DNA of 64,000 nt, from contig JAFURZ010000013.1 of NCBI GenBank assembly GCA_017480785.1, forward strand, positions 124,001 through 188,000, read 5' to 3'. Made by a program: the position numbers and the translations under genes. Source of the DNA: Bacteroidales bacterium (GTDB lineage: Bacteria; Bacteroidota; Bacteroidia; Bacteroidales; P3). Every line of letters starts with the position of its first letter. Position 1 is the first letter of the stretch. Below, piece after piece: positions 55,649-64,000 of this stretch. The notes beneath the pieces were generated by a model. That model had not been told where the DNA came from, made no database searches, and worked only from the letters and a program-made list of their open reading frames with translations.

Positions 55649-56985
55649 AATATCGTTACGTTTTCCTTGTTTCTGTATTTCTCAATAATCTCTGCTATAG
55701 CCACGCTCTCTCGTCTACGTAGTTTATAGCAGCTCCTGCGCTCATTTACTACCATCGAGAGCCATTCCTGTATCTCATAACGAAGTCCTTCACCATCGTA
55801 GCTATAAAAATACTTCTTGTTCTTAGTTTGGTCCTCATAACGCACTTCAAAGAAATCAGTCAGCCACCAAGGGGCAGGCACATAAATATAACCCTTTGTT
55901 CCGGATATTACAAGGTTTCCTTCCGTCTTGACACCAATCCCTAGTGTAAAGGATGCAGTTGAATGTGGATAATTCACGACCCCTTTGGTATAGATGTCAA
56001 CTCCATTCTCGATACGACTATGAAAGTCCACATCCTTCCACTCAACACCCAGCAGTTTGATGATGGCTAACAAAGTTAATGGTGCGTGTTCTGTCATTGC
56101 TCCACCAGCTTGCATTGCATCTAGTTCACGCGTAGGCGGCGGCACCATCTTACTAAGAGAGGCTTTCACATCCACAACATCACCAATGATTCCGCTTTTT
56201 ACAAGTGTTACAATATGACCAAATGCAGGACAATATGCGGTCTTGCTTGCCTCCATCAGAACCAAGTTCCTATCTTCTGCCAAGTGGTATAGTTCCAATG
56301 CCTGTTCTTTCGAAAGAACAAAGGGAATCTCGCAGAGCACATGCTTGTCAGCAAGTAGAGCCTGTTTCACATAATCATAATGAGTCAAATGAGGCGAGGC
56401 CACATACACCAAGTCCACGTTCTGCAAGAACTGGTCATAGCCCGTGTATGCTGTAAGTCCATGTATCTGAGCAAAAGCCTCTGCATTTTCTTTATCTGGG
56501 TTCATCACTCCAGTTACCTCCGCTCCGTTCACCACTTTGCTTTCTGGCACAAAGCGATGTGCGATGCGACCACTGCCAACAATACCAATCCGATAGGTAG
56601 TCTGGCTCTCTGCCCGTAGCATTGTTGAAGAGATACCTTCCGTACGAGGCAGATACACCACCTTGCAGTACTCGTTCAGATAGTCAAACTTTCCAACCCA
56701 GTCGCTTCCGATGGCGAAAATATCGACATCATATTTTTGGATGTCATCAATTTTCTGCCCAAGATAATCCTCAATGATTACCTCATCTGCATACCCAGTA
56801 GCTTTTACGGCCTCAACACGCTCCAATACATTGTTGCGTACGTTGAGTTTGCCTCGTCCACGGTCGAAACTATCACTGGTGACCCCAACAATAAGATAAT
56901 CACCTAGTTCTTTAGCTCGGCGAAGGATGTTAATATGACCCTGATGTAAAAGATCATATGTTCCGTAGGTAATTACTTTTTTCAT
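55645..56985 (-). CDS. Cytidylyltransferase-Gfo/Idh oxidoreductase fusion
   Basis: Residues 1-130 are a TagD-like cytidylyltransferase with H14-x-G-H17 and RTEGISST at 114-121. Residues 131-446 are a Gfo/Idh/MocA oxidoreductase with a second Rossmann motif at 134-144. At 219-221 the usual EKP is EIP, so the cofactor-contacting lysine is isoleucine, which may alter activity. The fusion could make a CDP-activated polyol in one chain, together with the SDR and LicD. The true substrate is unknown. It overlaps the Wzx gene and the SDR gene by 4 bases each. Confidence 0.85.
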   Translation of the reverse strand: MKKVITYGTYDLLHQGHINILRRAKELGDYLIVGVTSDSFDRGRGKLNVRNNVLERVEAVKATGYADEVIIEDYLGQKIDDIQKYDVDIFAIGSDWVGKFDYLNEYCKVVYLPRTEGISSTMLRAESQTTYRIGIVGSGRIAHRFVPESKVVNGAEVTGVMNPDKENAEAFAQIHGLTAYTGYDQFLQNVDLVYVASPHLTHYDYVKQALLADKHVLCEIPFVLSKEQALELYHLAEDRNLVLMEASKTAYCPAFGHIVTLVKSGIIGDVVDVKASLSKMVPPPTRELDAMQAGGAMTEHAPLTLLAIIKLLGVEWKDVDFHSRIENGVDIYTKGVVNYPHSTASFTLGIGVKTEGNLVISGTKGYIYVPAPWWLTDFFEVRYEDQTKNKKYFYSYDGEGLRYEIQEWLSMVVNERRSCYKLRRRESVAIAEIIEKYRNKENVTIL

Positions 56986-58523
56986 GTTTTATTTCTTATA
57001 GAGAAGACTTTCCTCAAAATTGAGTTAACCATTTCTTTTTCGCTTAGGTTAAAGCCGAAGAAATAGAATAAAGAACTCACTAAAATCAAATTAAAAATAG
57101 AAACAACAATCAACCGAAAGAAACCTTCGCACATAAAAGAATGTAAACACCATGTTAACCCTGAGGAGAGTATCATTATCATGAAAATTGGAATAACAAC
57201 TTTCGAACAATAATCTCTAATTGACATCTCCACTAAACCCCTGACAACAAAAAGTCCTACAGCATGTGCTACCATCTGACACAGCAAAACTGATAATAGT
57301 GCCAATTCTGGAATCTTATAATACTTAAGAATTACAAATGCGATAGGAACAGAAAGCATCCTTATCAGACTACCCGAAACCTGGTAGTTACGCATAATAC
57401 CCGTTGCGTGAACCACTCCAGATGTTGCCCAATTCAAATTTGTAATCAAAGATGTTAATAAAATAATTATAGTAAAGAATGCCGTATGTTCAGGAACATT
57501 ATTACCCAACCAAAGCTGTAACAAAAAATTTATTTCTAGAGATGCCGGGATAGCTAATACCAATACTATTGCACATGTTATCTTACTAACACTATAAGTT
57601 AAACTCATTGTTCTATTAATGTCACCGATTGCATATGACTGTGTAACTTGGGGACGTACAGCCATACTTATATTAAGAACAAAAGCCTGAACCGCACCAT
57701 TCACCTGATTGGCAACCCCACGTGCAGCATTAACAATAGGTCCAAAGAAGAAATTTAGAACAAGATCTATTCCTTGGTTAGCCATTACTCCAGAGAAAGA
57801 ACCAAAAAGATTCCATCCCGAAAAGCCCAGCATTGATTTAAATAAATATTTATTAAGCCCTTTTTTGAGCCGTATTTCCTTAAAGTTTCTTTTGCAATAA
57901 ATATAATAAACCACAATATTTACAACACTAATTAAGGCCATGAGTAAACCATAGACAATTAGCTTATCTTCCGCTACTACTGTAATCAGAAATGCTATTG
58001 CAAATTTTAACACTGCATCTAGTACACTAACAATAGCATAGAAGCCCATCCGTTCATGTGCTGTAACTGCAGCAGAAAAAGGAGCTTGCATTATGCCTAC
58101 AACGAAAGAAAGAACAGAAAACTGAAATATCCATTGTGCAGCCACTAAACGATCTGGTGGTATTACCATTTTATGGTTTAGACACCACACACCAATAGGC
58201 TCTACAAGTAAGACAATAACAACCGTAAGCGCAAATTGTATATATAAAGAAGTACAATAAACCTTATTAGCCCCTTCCTCTCCATTCTTTCCGTACTCAA
58301 AGTTGAAAAACCTTTGTATTCCGTTGCTCATTGATGTGTTCAGGAAACCGAACATAGCAACAAAGCCACATACAACATTATAAACACCATAATCTACGAC
58401 ACCAAGTGCTTGTAGAACAATACGAGTAGTAAAAAGATTAATAATTAATACTATCACCATTCGTATGCTCAAGAATAATGTATTTTTGGCAAGACGATTA
58501 TTTGACGATGAATTATCCGACAT
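56982..58523 (-). CDS. Wzx-type polysaccharide flippase
   Basis: The 513-residue membrane protein has about twelve hydrophobic segments and the MVI/MATE fold, with GVVDYGVYNVVCGFVAMFGF near the start. It would flip undecaprenyl-linked repeat units across the inner membrane. It is the second gene of the visible operon. Confidence 0.92.
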   Translation of the reverse strand: MSDNSSSNNRLAKNTLFLSIRMVIVLIINLFTTRIVLQALGVVDYGVYNVVCGFVAMFGFLNTSMSNGIQRFFNFEYGKNGEEGANKVYCTSLYIQFALTVVIVLLVEPIGVWCLNHKMVIPPDRLVAAQWIFQFSVLSFVVGIMQAPFSAAVTAHERMGFYAIVSVLDAVLKFAIAFLITVVAEDKLIVYGLLMALISVVNIVVYYIYCKRNFKEIRLKKGLNKYLFKSMLGFSGWNLFGSFSGVMANQGIDLVLNFFFGPIVNAARGVANQVNGAVQAFVLNISMAVRPQVTQSYAIGDINRTMSLTYSVSKITCAIVLVLAIPASLEINFLLQLWLGNNVPEHTAFFTIIILLTSLITNLNWATSGVVHATGIMRNYQVSGSLIRMLSVPIAFVILKYYKIPELALLSVLLCQMVAHAVGLFVVRGLVEMSIRDYCSKVVIPIFMIMILSSGLTWCLHSFMCEGFFRLIVVSIFNLILVSSLFYFFGFNLSEKEMVNSILRKVFSIRNKT

Positions 58524-58535
58524 TATTTGAGTAAT

Positions 58536-60125
58536 TTAAAAAAAGACAGAGCCTTTCTCAATATAATTAACTTCTGCTTGGTCTGTAGATTTAATGATTG
58601 GTCCTGAAGATTTGAGTATTCGACATTTAGATAGATTTACGTTTAAAAGGTTCCCTTTTCTTACATCAAATACAGTATTGGTTTTAAAACTGATATTAGT
58701 TTTATCCAAAACAATGGCATTAGTATAGTCTTTATCATAATTAATCAAAAACACACAATTAGTCTGCTTCCCATTAGACAATGAACTGTTCTTAATAGTA
58801 ATTTCTTTTGCTGATATATATATTCCTTTATCACCACTACAATCATTGAATGTGCAATTATTCACTATTATTTCATCAACCATTCCACCACCAAAATTGG
58901 ACTCATTAGTCTCCACGTGGTCGTAGGTAATTTCCCTAGCGCATACTCGATTCCCTGCTCCGGCATAGATAATGGAATTGCCGTCATAACCATAACCAAA
59001 ATCACAATGGGTGATGCTAATTCTTCCTGCATTATACCCATGTCCTCTCAGGCTTTTGGTTTCGTCGTTCATGCAGAAACCATAAAACACAGAATGATTC
59101 CCCTCATCTCTAGTTACTTTTATATGGTCAAATATAATTTTTGCATCAGGTGTCTCTAATAGGGATAACATTGCAAGATAGCCATTGAAGTTATGAGCTG
59201 TAGTATTAGAGATACTAAAAAGTTGAAGACTGTCAGATGTTCTCACCTTAAACAATCCACTAGCATGAGTTACGTCTTTAATCGAACAATTATCAACCAC
59301 AAACGATTCTGCCTTCATTGAACAATACACACCGTGGTCGGCCATATACCCTGTAAAAGTACAGTACTTCACAAAACAGTTCCGGGTTTGTGAAGATGCA
59401 ACCCAGGAACTAGAGGTACTCCCACGGAAATCACAATTCTCAACTGTTAACTGGCCAACGACACCATTTCTTGAGAGAATTGCTATTGTGTTTCCTAACG
59501 TTGCGTTATTTTTTCCATATATGGAATCATTACTGGGGGCATAATCGTCTTCTACTATTAAATTGCGAAGTCTTATTTTGCAACCATATATCTTAATCCC
59601 AGAAACATTTGGATCGGTTGTATGGAATTTAATAATTGGCTTTTCTTTTCCGTCTGCTCCTATAAATTCTGCATCAATTGATTCTTCGCAAGCATTAATA
59701 CTATAGTTTCTTTTTGAGGACAATCGAATATTAGGTGATAGGCAAGATAAATTCTTCAATAGCAACGTTGCATCTAAATCGTCATCAAACATAGAGGAAT
59801 ATGCACAATCAACATTCCAGTTGCCCTTTATCACACAATTATGGAAGGTGTTATTCCTTGTAGCCTTAACTTTTGTTCTATTACCCTCAAGAACGCCATT
59901 CTTAATACTCCCTCCCTTTTTAAATCGTAGAACAGATGATGATGGCAGTGTTATCGTATTTCCTTTCAGGTCAATCTCGTCATTTATTATATAAGTAGAA
60001 TTAGGCATGTTCAGTTGTTCTTGTATTGGCATAGATGCAACAATGCGAACACTCTTTGCATAAGCTTCGTGTCCACTGAGCAAACATATAAGTAATACCA
60101 GTATTGTTACTATGTAGTTGCGCAT
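58536..60125 (-). CDS. Secreted right-handed parallel beta-helix protein
   Basis: The 529-residue protein has a signal peptide (about residues 1-23, ending near YAKS) followed by repeated strand-turn units typical of pectate-lyase-fold proteins, for example LTVENCDFRG, SFVVDNCSIKD and EIIVNNCTFND. No catalytic motif can be assigned. As the first gene of the operon it may bind, trim or modify the exported polysaccharide, but that is inference. No other known domain was seen. Confidence 0.75.
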   Translation of the reverse strand: MRNYIVTILVLLICLLSGHEAYAKSVRIVASMPIQEQLNMPNSTYIINDEIDLKGNTITLPSSSVLRFKKGGSIKNGVLEGNRTKVKATRNNTFHNCVIKGNWNVDCAYSSMFDDDLDATLLLKNLSCLSPNIRLSSKRNYSINACEESIDAEFIGADGKEKPIIKFHTTDPNVSGIKIYGCKIRLRNLIVEDDYAPSNDSIYGKNNATLGNTIAILSRNGVVGQLTVENCDFRGSTSSSWVASSQTRNCFVKYCTFTGYMADHGVYCSMKAESFVVDNCSIKDVTHASGLFKVRTSDSLQLFSISNTTAHNFNGYLAMLSLLETPDAKIIFDHIKVTRDEGNHSVFYGFCMNDETKSLRGHGYNAGRISITHCDFGYGYDGNSIIYAGAGNRVCAREITYDHVETNESNFGGGMVDEIIVNNCTFNDCSGDKGIYISAKEITIKNSSLSNGKQTNCVFLINYDKDYTNAIVLDKTNISFKTNTVFDVRKGNLLNVNLSKCRILKSSGPIIKSTDQAEVNYIEKGSVFF

Positions 60126-60186
60126 ATCTTTACTTAACTATGCCTTTAATCTACTATTGTGCGACTTTAGAATTGGGTTACCTATT

Positions 60187-60375
60187 CTATTTCTTAATAT
60201 GAGTCTTTGCCGCATTTTCTTGGATACTGAAAATACGGTCAATTCTTGCTGAGTCAAAGCACATTACTTTCATTCGCAGAACAGGATGATTACTGTCTCT
60301 TTTTACAGATGACATTGTTCGCTCTATTGACACTTCTTTTCCATTACGGACAAATTTGAATTCTGCTTTACTCAT
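60187..60375 (-). CDS. Small hypothetical protein, 62 aa
   Basis: The product is short and basic with no membrane segment and no recognised domain. Its ATG overlaps the last codons of the two-TM GAF-like gene by 8 bases, which supports real, coupled translation. It is the last gene of the putative defence cassette; the capsule operon begins 61 bases downstream. Confidence 0.55.
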   Translation of the reverse strand: MSKAEFKFVRNGKEVSIERTMSSVKRDSNHPVLRMKVMCFDSARIDRIFSIQENAAKTHIKK

Positions 60376-61252
60376 TGCTTGCTTGTTTGTTTTGTATTTC
60401 TATTAAACGCTGCATGATGGCATATAAACCATCCGCAAGACCCATCGTCATTGGAATATCATAATGCTTTGCGTCAAATGAGCCCTTTTTGTCACTATCA
60501 ACACAAAGGAATCCACCAAAGTATATATCTTCCAGCTTCTTGTAGCGTGACGGTATAATGGGAACCACCAATTCGCTCTTATAAGGTATCGTATTTCTAC
60601 CGCTGGATGTAAGGTAATTTGGATTTGCCTGCACATCATTATCAAGATAAACGCGAGGTTTGCTTGATTCCTTGATAACCATTGATATTACATAAGAGTA
60701 AGCGGTATTACCCACAACATCATGATTAGCATTTTTATAATCCGTGGTATCCCTATCACTAATATGTTTTTGATCACGAGATACATTCTTTACTTGTATT
60801 GACTGCCACTCACCCTTGTCAGAATAATGCGAAATAGGGACTTTTATTGAAACACAACAGTCACTATTGGTTTTCTTGTCAAACAATGTCTTTACTCTTC
60901 CACAAAAGAAACTCAACACGTCCGCAATATCTTTTTCGGTCACCTCTTCCTTTCGCTCTATTTCGTGTATATAGGCATACACTTCCGCAAGGACTTTTAC
61001 TATTTCGCCCCATACGGATTCAACGCGTAGGTCATGTATCCACCCGTATGCGTTCCGCAGAAAAAAGAAACAAAATACCAGAACACCAAAACCAACCAGC
61101 AAAGCCGCCAGCAAAAGCAGGTTCTCCCACCATTTGAAGGAAACAAATTCTTGAATATACGAACCAGCGGTAATCAGACCAGATACACCACCTATCCAAG
61201 TCCAGTTCTTCCTCTGAAATGTCTGTTGGAGTGATTTTGTAAAGATTGACAT
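60368..61252 (-). CDS. Two-TM membrane protein with GAF-like domain
   Basis: The 294-residue protein has two membrane helices (about residues 17-37 and 42-68), a helical linker, and a C-terminal domain at about 130-285. The latter resembles GAF domains (strands YSYVISMVIKE, then KSELVVPIIPSRYKK and FGGFLCVDSDKKGSF, ending in a helix). GAF domains bind small ligands such as cyclic nucleotides. It could be the membrane effector or sensor of the adjacent cassette. I did not recognise an exact family. Confidence 0.65.
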   Translation of the reverse strand: MSIFTKSLQQTFQRKNWTWIGGVSGLITAGSYIQEFVSFKWWENLLLLAALLVGFGVLVFCFFFLRNAYGWIHDLRVESVWGEIVKVLAEVYAYIHEIERKEEVTEKDIADVLSFFCGRVKTLFDKKTNSDCCVSIKVPISHYSDKGEWQSIQVKNVSRDQKHISDRDTTDYKNANHDVVGNTAYSYVISMVIKESSKPRVYLDNDVQANPNYLTSSGRNTIPYKSELVVPIIPSRYKKLEDIYFGGFLCVDSDKKGSFDAKHYDIPMTMGLADGLYAIMQRLIEIQNKQASNE

Positions 61253-61266
61253 TCTACGATATTATT

Positions 61267-61440
61267 TTAGAAGTCAACAACCCGTTCTAAAAGAACACAT
61301 AATAGCTCCACAAACATGCTGTTGTTATTGTATTCAGCACAAGCGCATTTGCCTTGAACCTTTTCACGGAAAGCGTCAATTCGTTTCACTTCACTCTCCA
61401 TCGTATTCTTCTCATCGTGATGTATGCGGAAGTTTCTCAT
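61267..61440 (-). CDS. Small hypothetical protein, 57 aa
   Basis: This short frame starts at ATG 61440 and ends 14 bases before the two-TM gene. It encodes a mixed-charge N-terminal half (MRNFRIHHDEKNTMESEV) and a hydrophobic C-terminal helix (MFVELLCVLLERVVDF), with two cysteines at positions 32 and 34. Position and sense suggest an operon member. No homology was recognised; another reading would be a remnant of a longer gene in the 61253-61543 gap. Confidence 0.5.
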   Translation of the reverse strand: MRNFRIHHDEKNTMESEVKRIDAFREKVQGKCACAEYNNNSMFVELLCVLLERVVDF

Positions 61441-61543
61441 CAGAGTTGTAGATTGCTATGGTGTTATTGCTTGTCATATAGAGTTGTTTGCTTTATGGGT
61501 GAGGCTCAGACTCCGAAAAGATATATTTATTTGACATTGCGGC

Positions 61544-62284
61544 CTACTTCAACAAACCCACAAAGGTTGCAGTTACACTACTCTTCAGGCTACCTCTAGC
61601 CCCGTTACATTCAACAGTTATTGAGTGGTACTCCCCCTGGTAACCTTTTCTGTATTCAGAATTCTTAGGGGTATGATTTTCGCGTATCAAAGCAGCCTCA
61701 ACAGTTTGAAGAATATCTTCATCAAATTCAGCTATAGCATATACCAGCTGCTTATCTTTTGCCAAAATCTTCTTCCATTCATCATGGTCTTTGTTTTTAT
61801 GGTCGTTGATACGGCTCTTAAAGCCATCTGTTGTCATGCCAATATAAAGAGGTTCGCTATGTTGAAAATGGTTGTCAACCAGTTTTTTGTCGCAATAGAA
61901 ACAACAATAAATACCATTTGTATCAGGCAGAAGATTAAGATGCTCTTCGCAATACCAGTCGTTCTGAAAAGTAATTGTTACGGTTCTACTCAACTTCTGA
62001 ACTGTCTTTGGCGTTTTCTTATACACATAGACATGAATAGAATCATCTTGACCACTCATCACATCTTTATCCACGTCAAAGTCTGCATCTACGAGCGCCC
62101 ACATCAAATCGCGAGCGCAATCCTTATCACTACACTTTGTTGTAGCTAACAGAGCGGTGGCTCCATGTTCCTTCTGCCGTCTTGCTGTATTATTTGTCAT
62201 ACTGCAGAAATAATCAGAGGCTTTGCCGCCGTATACTCCCACCGTCTTCTCTATGAACCATTTAACTGTTTCTTGTATTGTCAT
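61544..62284 (-). CDS. GIY-YIG nuclease family protein
   Basis: The C-terminal domain has the GIY-YIG set: GIY at residues 124-126, YIG at 147-149, arginine 158, glutamate 196 and asparagine 203. The N-terminal region (DYFCSMTNNTARRQKEH, 24-40) looks like a second, degenerate GIY-YIG-like fold. The 246-residue protein probably cuts DNA. Its ATG overlaps the 3' end of the JAB gene by 23 bases, so it belongs to that cassette. As a defence effector it would be a candidate, not a proven one. Confidence 0.8.
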   Translation of the reverse strand: MTIQETVKWFIEKTVGVYGGKASDYFCSMTNNTARRQKEHGATALLATTKCSDKDCARDLMWALVDADFDVDKDVMSGQDDSIHVYVYKKTPKTVQKLSRTVTITFQNDWYCEEHLNLLPDTNGIYCCFYCDKKLVDNHFQHSEPLYIGMTTDGFKSRINDHKNKDHDEWKKILAKDKQLVYAIAEFDEDILQTVEAALIRENHTPKNSEYRKGYQGEYHSITVECNGARGSLKSSVTATFVGLLK

Positions 62285-62744
62285 ATTTGCAATAATTTAA
62301 TATCTTGATAAAACTATTCCCTTCATATACGCTTACGTATAAACTCTCAGTCCCAACAATAACCATTACGAGAACAGGCAGAATCAGAGTGGAAGAATGA
62401 TAATTGCTCACGATAGAACTTATGTCCGTTGGTGAAGGTGTCGGATTAGTTTCCGGATGAGTATGCCACTCTCCAATATAGACTCTTGTATGTTCTGATT
62501 GCTCATAATCCTGTGCAATAAAAGCGTTCCCTTTCTGGGCATCCCGTACACAGCCACAACGCGAATTACTTGCTATACATGGTGGTGATATCTTGGATAT
62601 TCTAAACGTCTTCTCATCAATTTGTGAACCAGTAAGTACACCACATAGCTCGCAACCATCTTTCTGTATGTACTCCCTTAACTGCTCAAAGACTTCCTCT
62701 TTAATCTCAATTGAATAATCAGAGATTCCTATATCATTAGGCAC
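62262..62744 (-). CDS. JAB/MPN metalloprotease, Cap3-like
   Basis: The 160-residue protein has a complete JAMM site: E32 (CELCGVLTG), H94-x-H96 (EWHTHPETNP) and D107, with S104 before it. Bacterial JAB proteins next to E1 proteins remove ubiquitin-like conjugates, like Cap3 in type II CBASS. GTG 62744 is chosen because it overlaps the E1 stop by only 16 bases. An in-frame ATG at 62828 would add 28 basic residues and overlap the E1 gene by 100 bases in another frame. Confidence 0.82.
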   Translation of the reverse strand: MPNDIGISDYSIEIKEEVFEQLREYIQKDGCELCGVLTGSQIDEKTFRISKISPPCIASNSRCGCVRDAQKGNAFIAQDYEQSEHTRVYIGEWHTHPETNPTPSPTDISSIVSNYHSSTLILPVLVMVIVGTESLYVSVYEGNSFIKILNYCKYDNTRNS

Positions 62745-64000
62745 TGGACGTTGTTTTTTGAAAGGCCTCCTGCATTTTCGTTTAAGTGCAGTCCTTTCTG
62801 TCTTGCTATTTCTACGTTGCCTACCCATCTGTATATCTGTGTTTCTTCTGGATTGCTTAATAAACGGTCAATATGTGGGAACATGGCTGAAAGAAAGAGG
62901 GTAACGTCATTGGCTGAATACAATGCATACTTGCCATTACATCCGGCATCACGTTTTGACAGGTTCTCTCCGTTTTGATACTCGTTCCTGTCAATCAGGC
63001 AGTAGTCAAGAAAACTGTCATTTACTTTATCAACCAGTGTCTTAAGTTTATCTGTCTGTGATGGATTCACGTAAACCATAATTCCCGAAACCCCATAAGG
63101 TTCAAGCCATAACAGAAAAGTAGGTATCTTCACTTCCCCTTCGGTCATTTTGTCTAGTATCCATTTTTCTGACATCACATCACCCGTACAGAGGAAAAGT
63201 GCAGACGCATGGATGAAGACTTCTGAAGGGGCATCTTCCAAATGATTCTCTTTGGCCTTTACATCTCTGTCAGGCCTGTATGAAACAAGATAGTCTTTGA
63301 CCGCCTGTACTTTTTTTTGGTCCATATATCTGAAACCCAACAAATGGCGTCCGATATTATAAGTGTTTAGTTTGTCGGAGTCTATGAGTGTAAACTTTGC
63401 ATTGTTATATCCATTCAAATAATAACACAGGTTGCTTCCCACACTGCCTAATCCAACCACAACAAAACTTTGTTCCTGCATCATCGCACCTGCAGATCGT
63501 TCTGCAATTCGTTTCTTCTCATAGACACTCGCCCTCATCCTTGCCAAATTCTTATTTCGATATTCATAATTGGTAAGGACATCAAGTGCCGTTACGGAGC
63601 CCTTTCTGAATCCTGCTCTAAAAACGCTCAGTTTCGGTATTGTTAAACCTCCGAGAAGATAGTCCAATCCAAGAGGAATTAACAAATGAGCTTCACGATG
63701 CTTGTTGATATACTTGGCAAAAAAGCGTTTGTCTTCTTTATCTGCAATTCTTTCAATAAATTGACGTCCTGTCAAAGAATAAGGAGGCTCCGTTGGTAAT
63801 GAGAATGATTTGATGAACAAAACTGATAACCAATGAGACTTATACCTGCTATAGATGTTCTCAAGAAGTTTCTCGCTTTCTTCAGTAGTGCAAACTATTG
63901 TCCTGTCGAAATACTTATCTTTTTTACCAAGGTAATCAACCGGATATGTAACTGCCTTCAGTTCGCAAGTTTTGTCAGGAATAGCGCCTAATACAGTCCA
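62729..64000 (-). CDS. E1 (ThiF/Cap2-like) protein, 5' part missing
   Basis: The frame is open to the window edge; about 423 residues of the C-terminal part are visible. The adenylation domain shows VVVGLGSVGSNLCYYL (near 63440-63480), LIDSDKL and NIGRH. The late RDAGCNGKYALYSANDV resembles the catalytic-cysteine segment of Cap2-type E1s. The unusual N-terminal half has no E1 motif and could be an E2-like or linker region. E1 proteins activate ubiquitin-like or target C-termini; here the likely partner is the JAB protease downstream. TTG 63820 is not the real start. Confidence 0.82.
   Translation of the reverse strand, partial: WTVLGAIPDKTCELKAVTYPVDYLGKKDKYFDRTIVCTTEESEKLLENIYSRYKSHWLSVLFIKSFSLPTEPPYSLTGRQFIERIADKEDKRFFAKYINKHREAHLLIPLGLDYLLGGLTIPKLSVFRAGFRKGSVTALDVLTNYEYRNKNLARMRASVYEKKRIAERSAGAMMQEQSFVVVGLGSVGSNLCYYLNGYNNAKFTLIDSDKLNTYNIGRHLLGFRYMDQKKVQAVKDYLVSYRPDRDVKAKENHLEDAPSEVFIHASALFLCTGDVMSEKWILDKMTEGEVKIPTFLLWLEPYGVSGIMVYVNPSQTDKLKTLVDKVNDSFLDYCLIDRNEYQNGENLSKRDAGCNGKYALYSANDVTLFLSAMFPHIDRLLSNPEETQIYRWVGNVEIARQKGLHLNENAGGLSKNNVQCLMI

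Noticed and set aside
60187..64000. Complete type II CBASS operon
   Set aside because: No CD-NTase and no E2 motif are visible in the window, so only a CBASS-like call is justified.

Overview
The window is chromosomal DNA of a member of the Bacteroidota, most likely order Bacteroidales. Support comes from a gldD lipoprotein gene, promoters of the TTTG-N19-TAnnTTTG type, many lipoproteins, a viroplasmin-type RNase H, and a capsule locus with EpsG-, LicD- and WcfR/WcfS-like genes. The genus cannot be fixed from sequence alone. No rRNA, tRNA, insertion sequence or CRISPR array was seen.

Positions 1-29.3 kb are a GC-rich housekeeping core. In order they hold a truncated secreted protein; a lipoprotein operon (TPR, DUF4292-like, LolA-like) ending in tadA; a nucleotidyltransferase and a THUMP-like methyltransferase; the B12-dependent ribonucleotide reductase nrdJ; pcrA and dtd; a minus-strand block prmC-rnhA-clpX-rodA-mrdA; a lower-GC type IIG restriction-modification gene where mreD would be expected; an ECF sigma factor; an RNA methyltransferase, thiL, pcm and gldD; a Na/Pi cotransporter-like gene; and thyA-manC. 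Three divergent intergenic regions carry hairpin repeats. One is a 111-bp palindrome with 55-bp perfect arms.

Positions 29.4-60.1 kb are a lower-GC, single-strand (minus) surface polysaccharide operon of about 30 genes. Read 5' to 3' from the right it has a secreted beta-helix protein, Wzx, a cytidylyltransferase-oxidoreductase fusion with an SDR and LicD (a polyol-phosphate branch), an EpsG polymerase, glycosyltransferases, a short UDP-glucose dehydrogenase-like protein, a deacetylase, FdtC-, FdtB-, FdtA- and RmlA-like enzymes for a 3-acetamido-3,6-dideoxyhexose, and a WcfS/WcfR-like pair. Near its 3' end is an unusual set: two ATP-grasp ligases, a frameshifted acetyltransferase, an opine-type dehydrogenase, a single-chain B12-dependent glutamate-mutase-like enzyme, a divergent PLP enzyme and a FemAB-like transferase. 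I read this set as a candidate pathway that makes an unusual amino acid and attaches it to the glycan. An AAA ATPase plus Toprim-like pair and a repeat-flanked four-helix-bundle gene are embedded in the operon.

Positions 60.2-64 kb hold a candidate anti-phage module on the same strand: a Cap2-like E1 protein running off the window, a Cap3-like JAB protease, a GIY-YIG nuclease, a 57-residue small protein, a two-TM protein with a GAF-like domain, and a 62-residue protein. It resembles a ubiquitin-like-conjugation (type II CBASS-like) cassette, but no nucleotide cyclase is visible.
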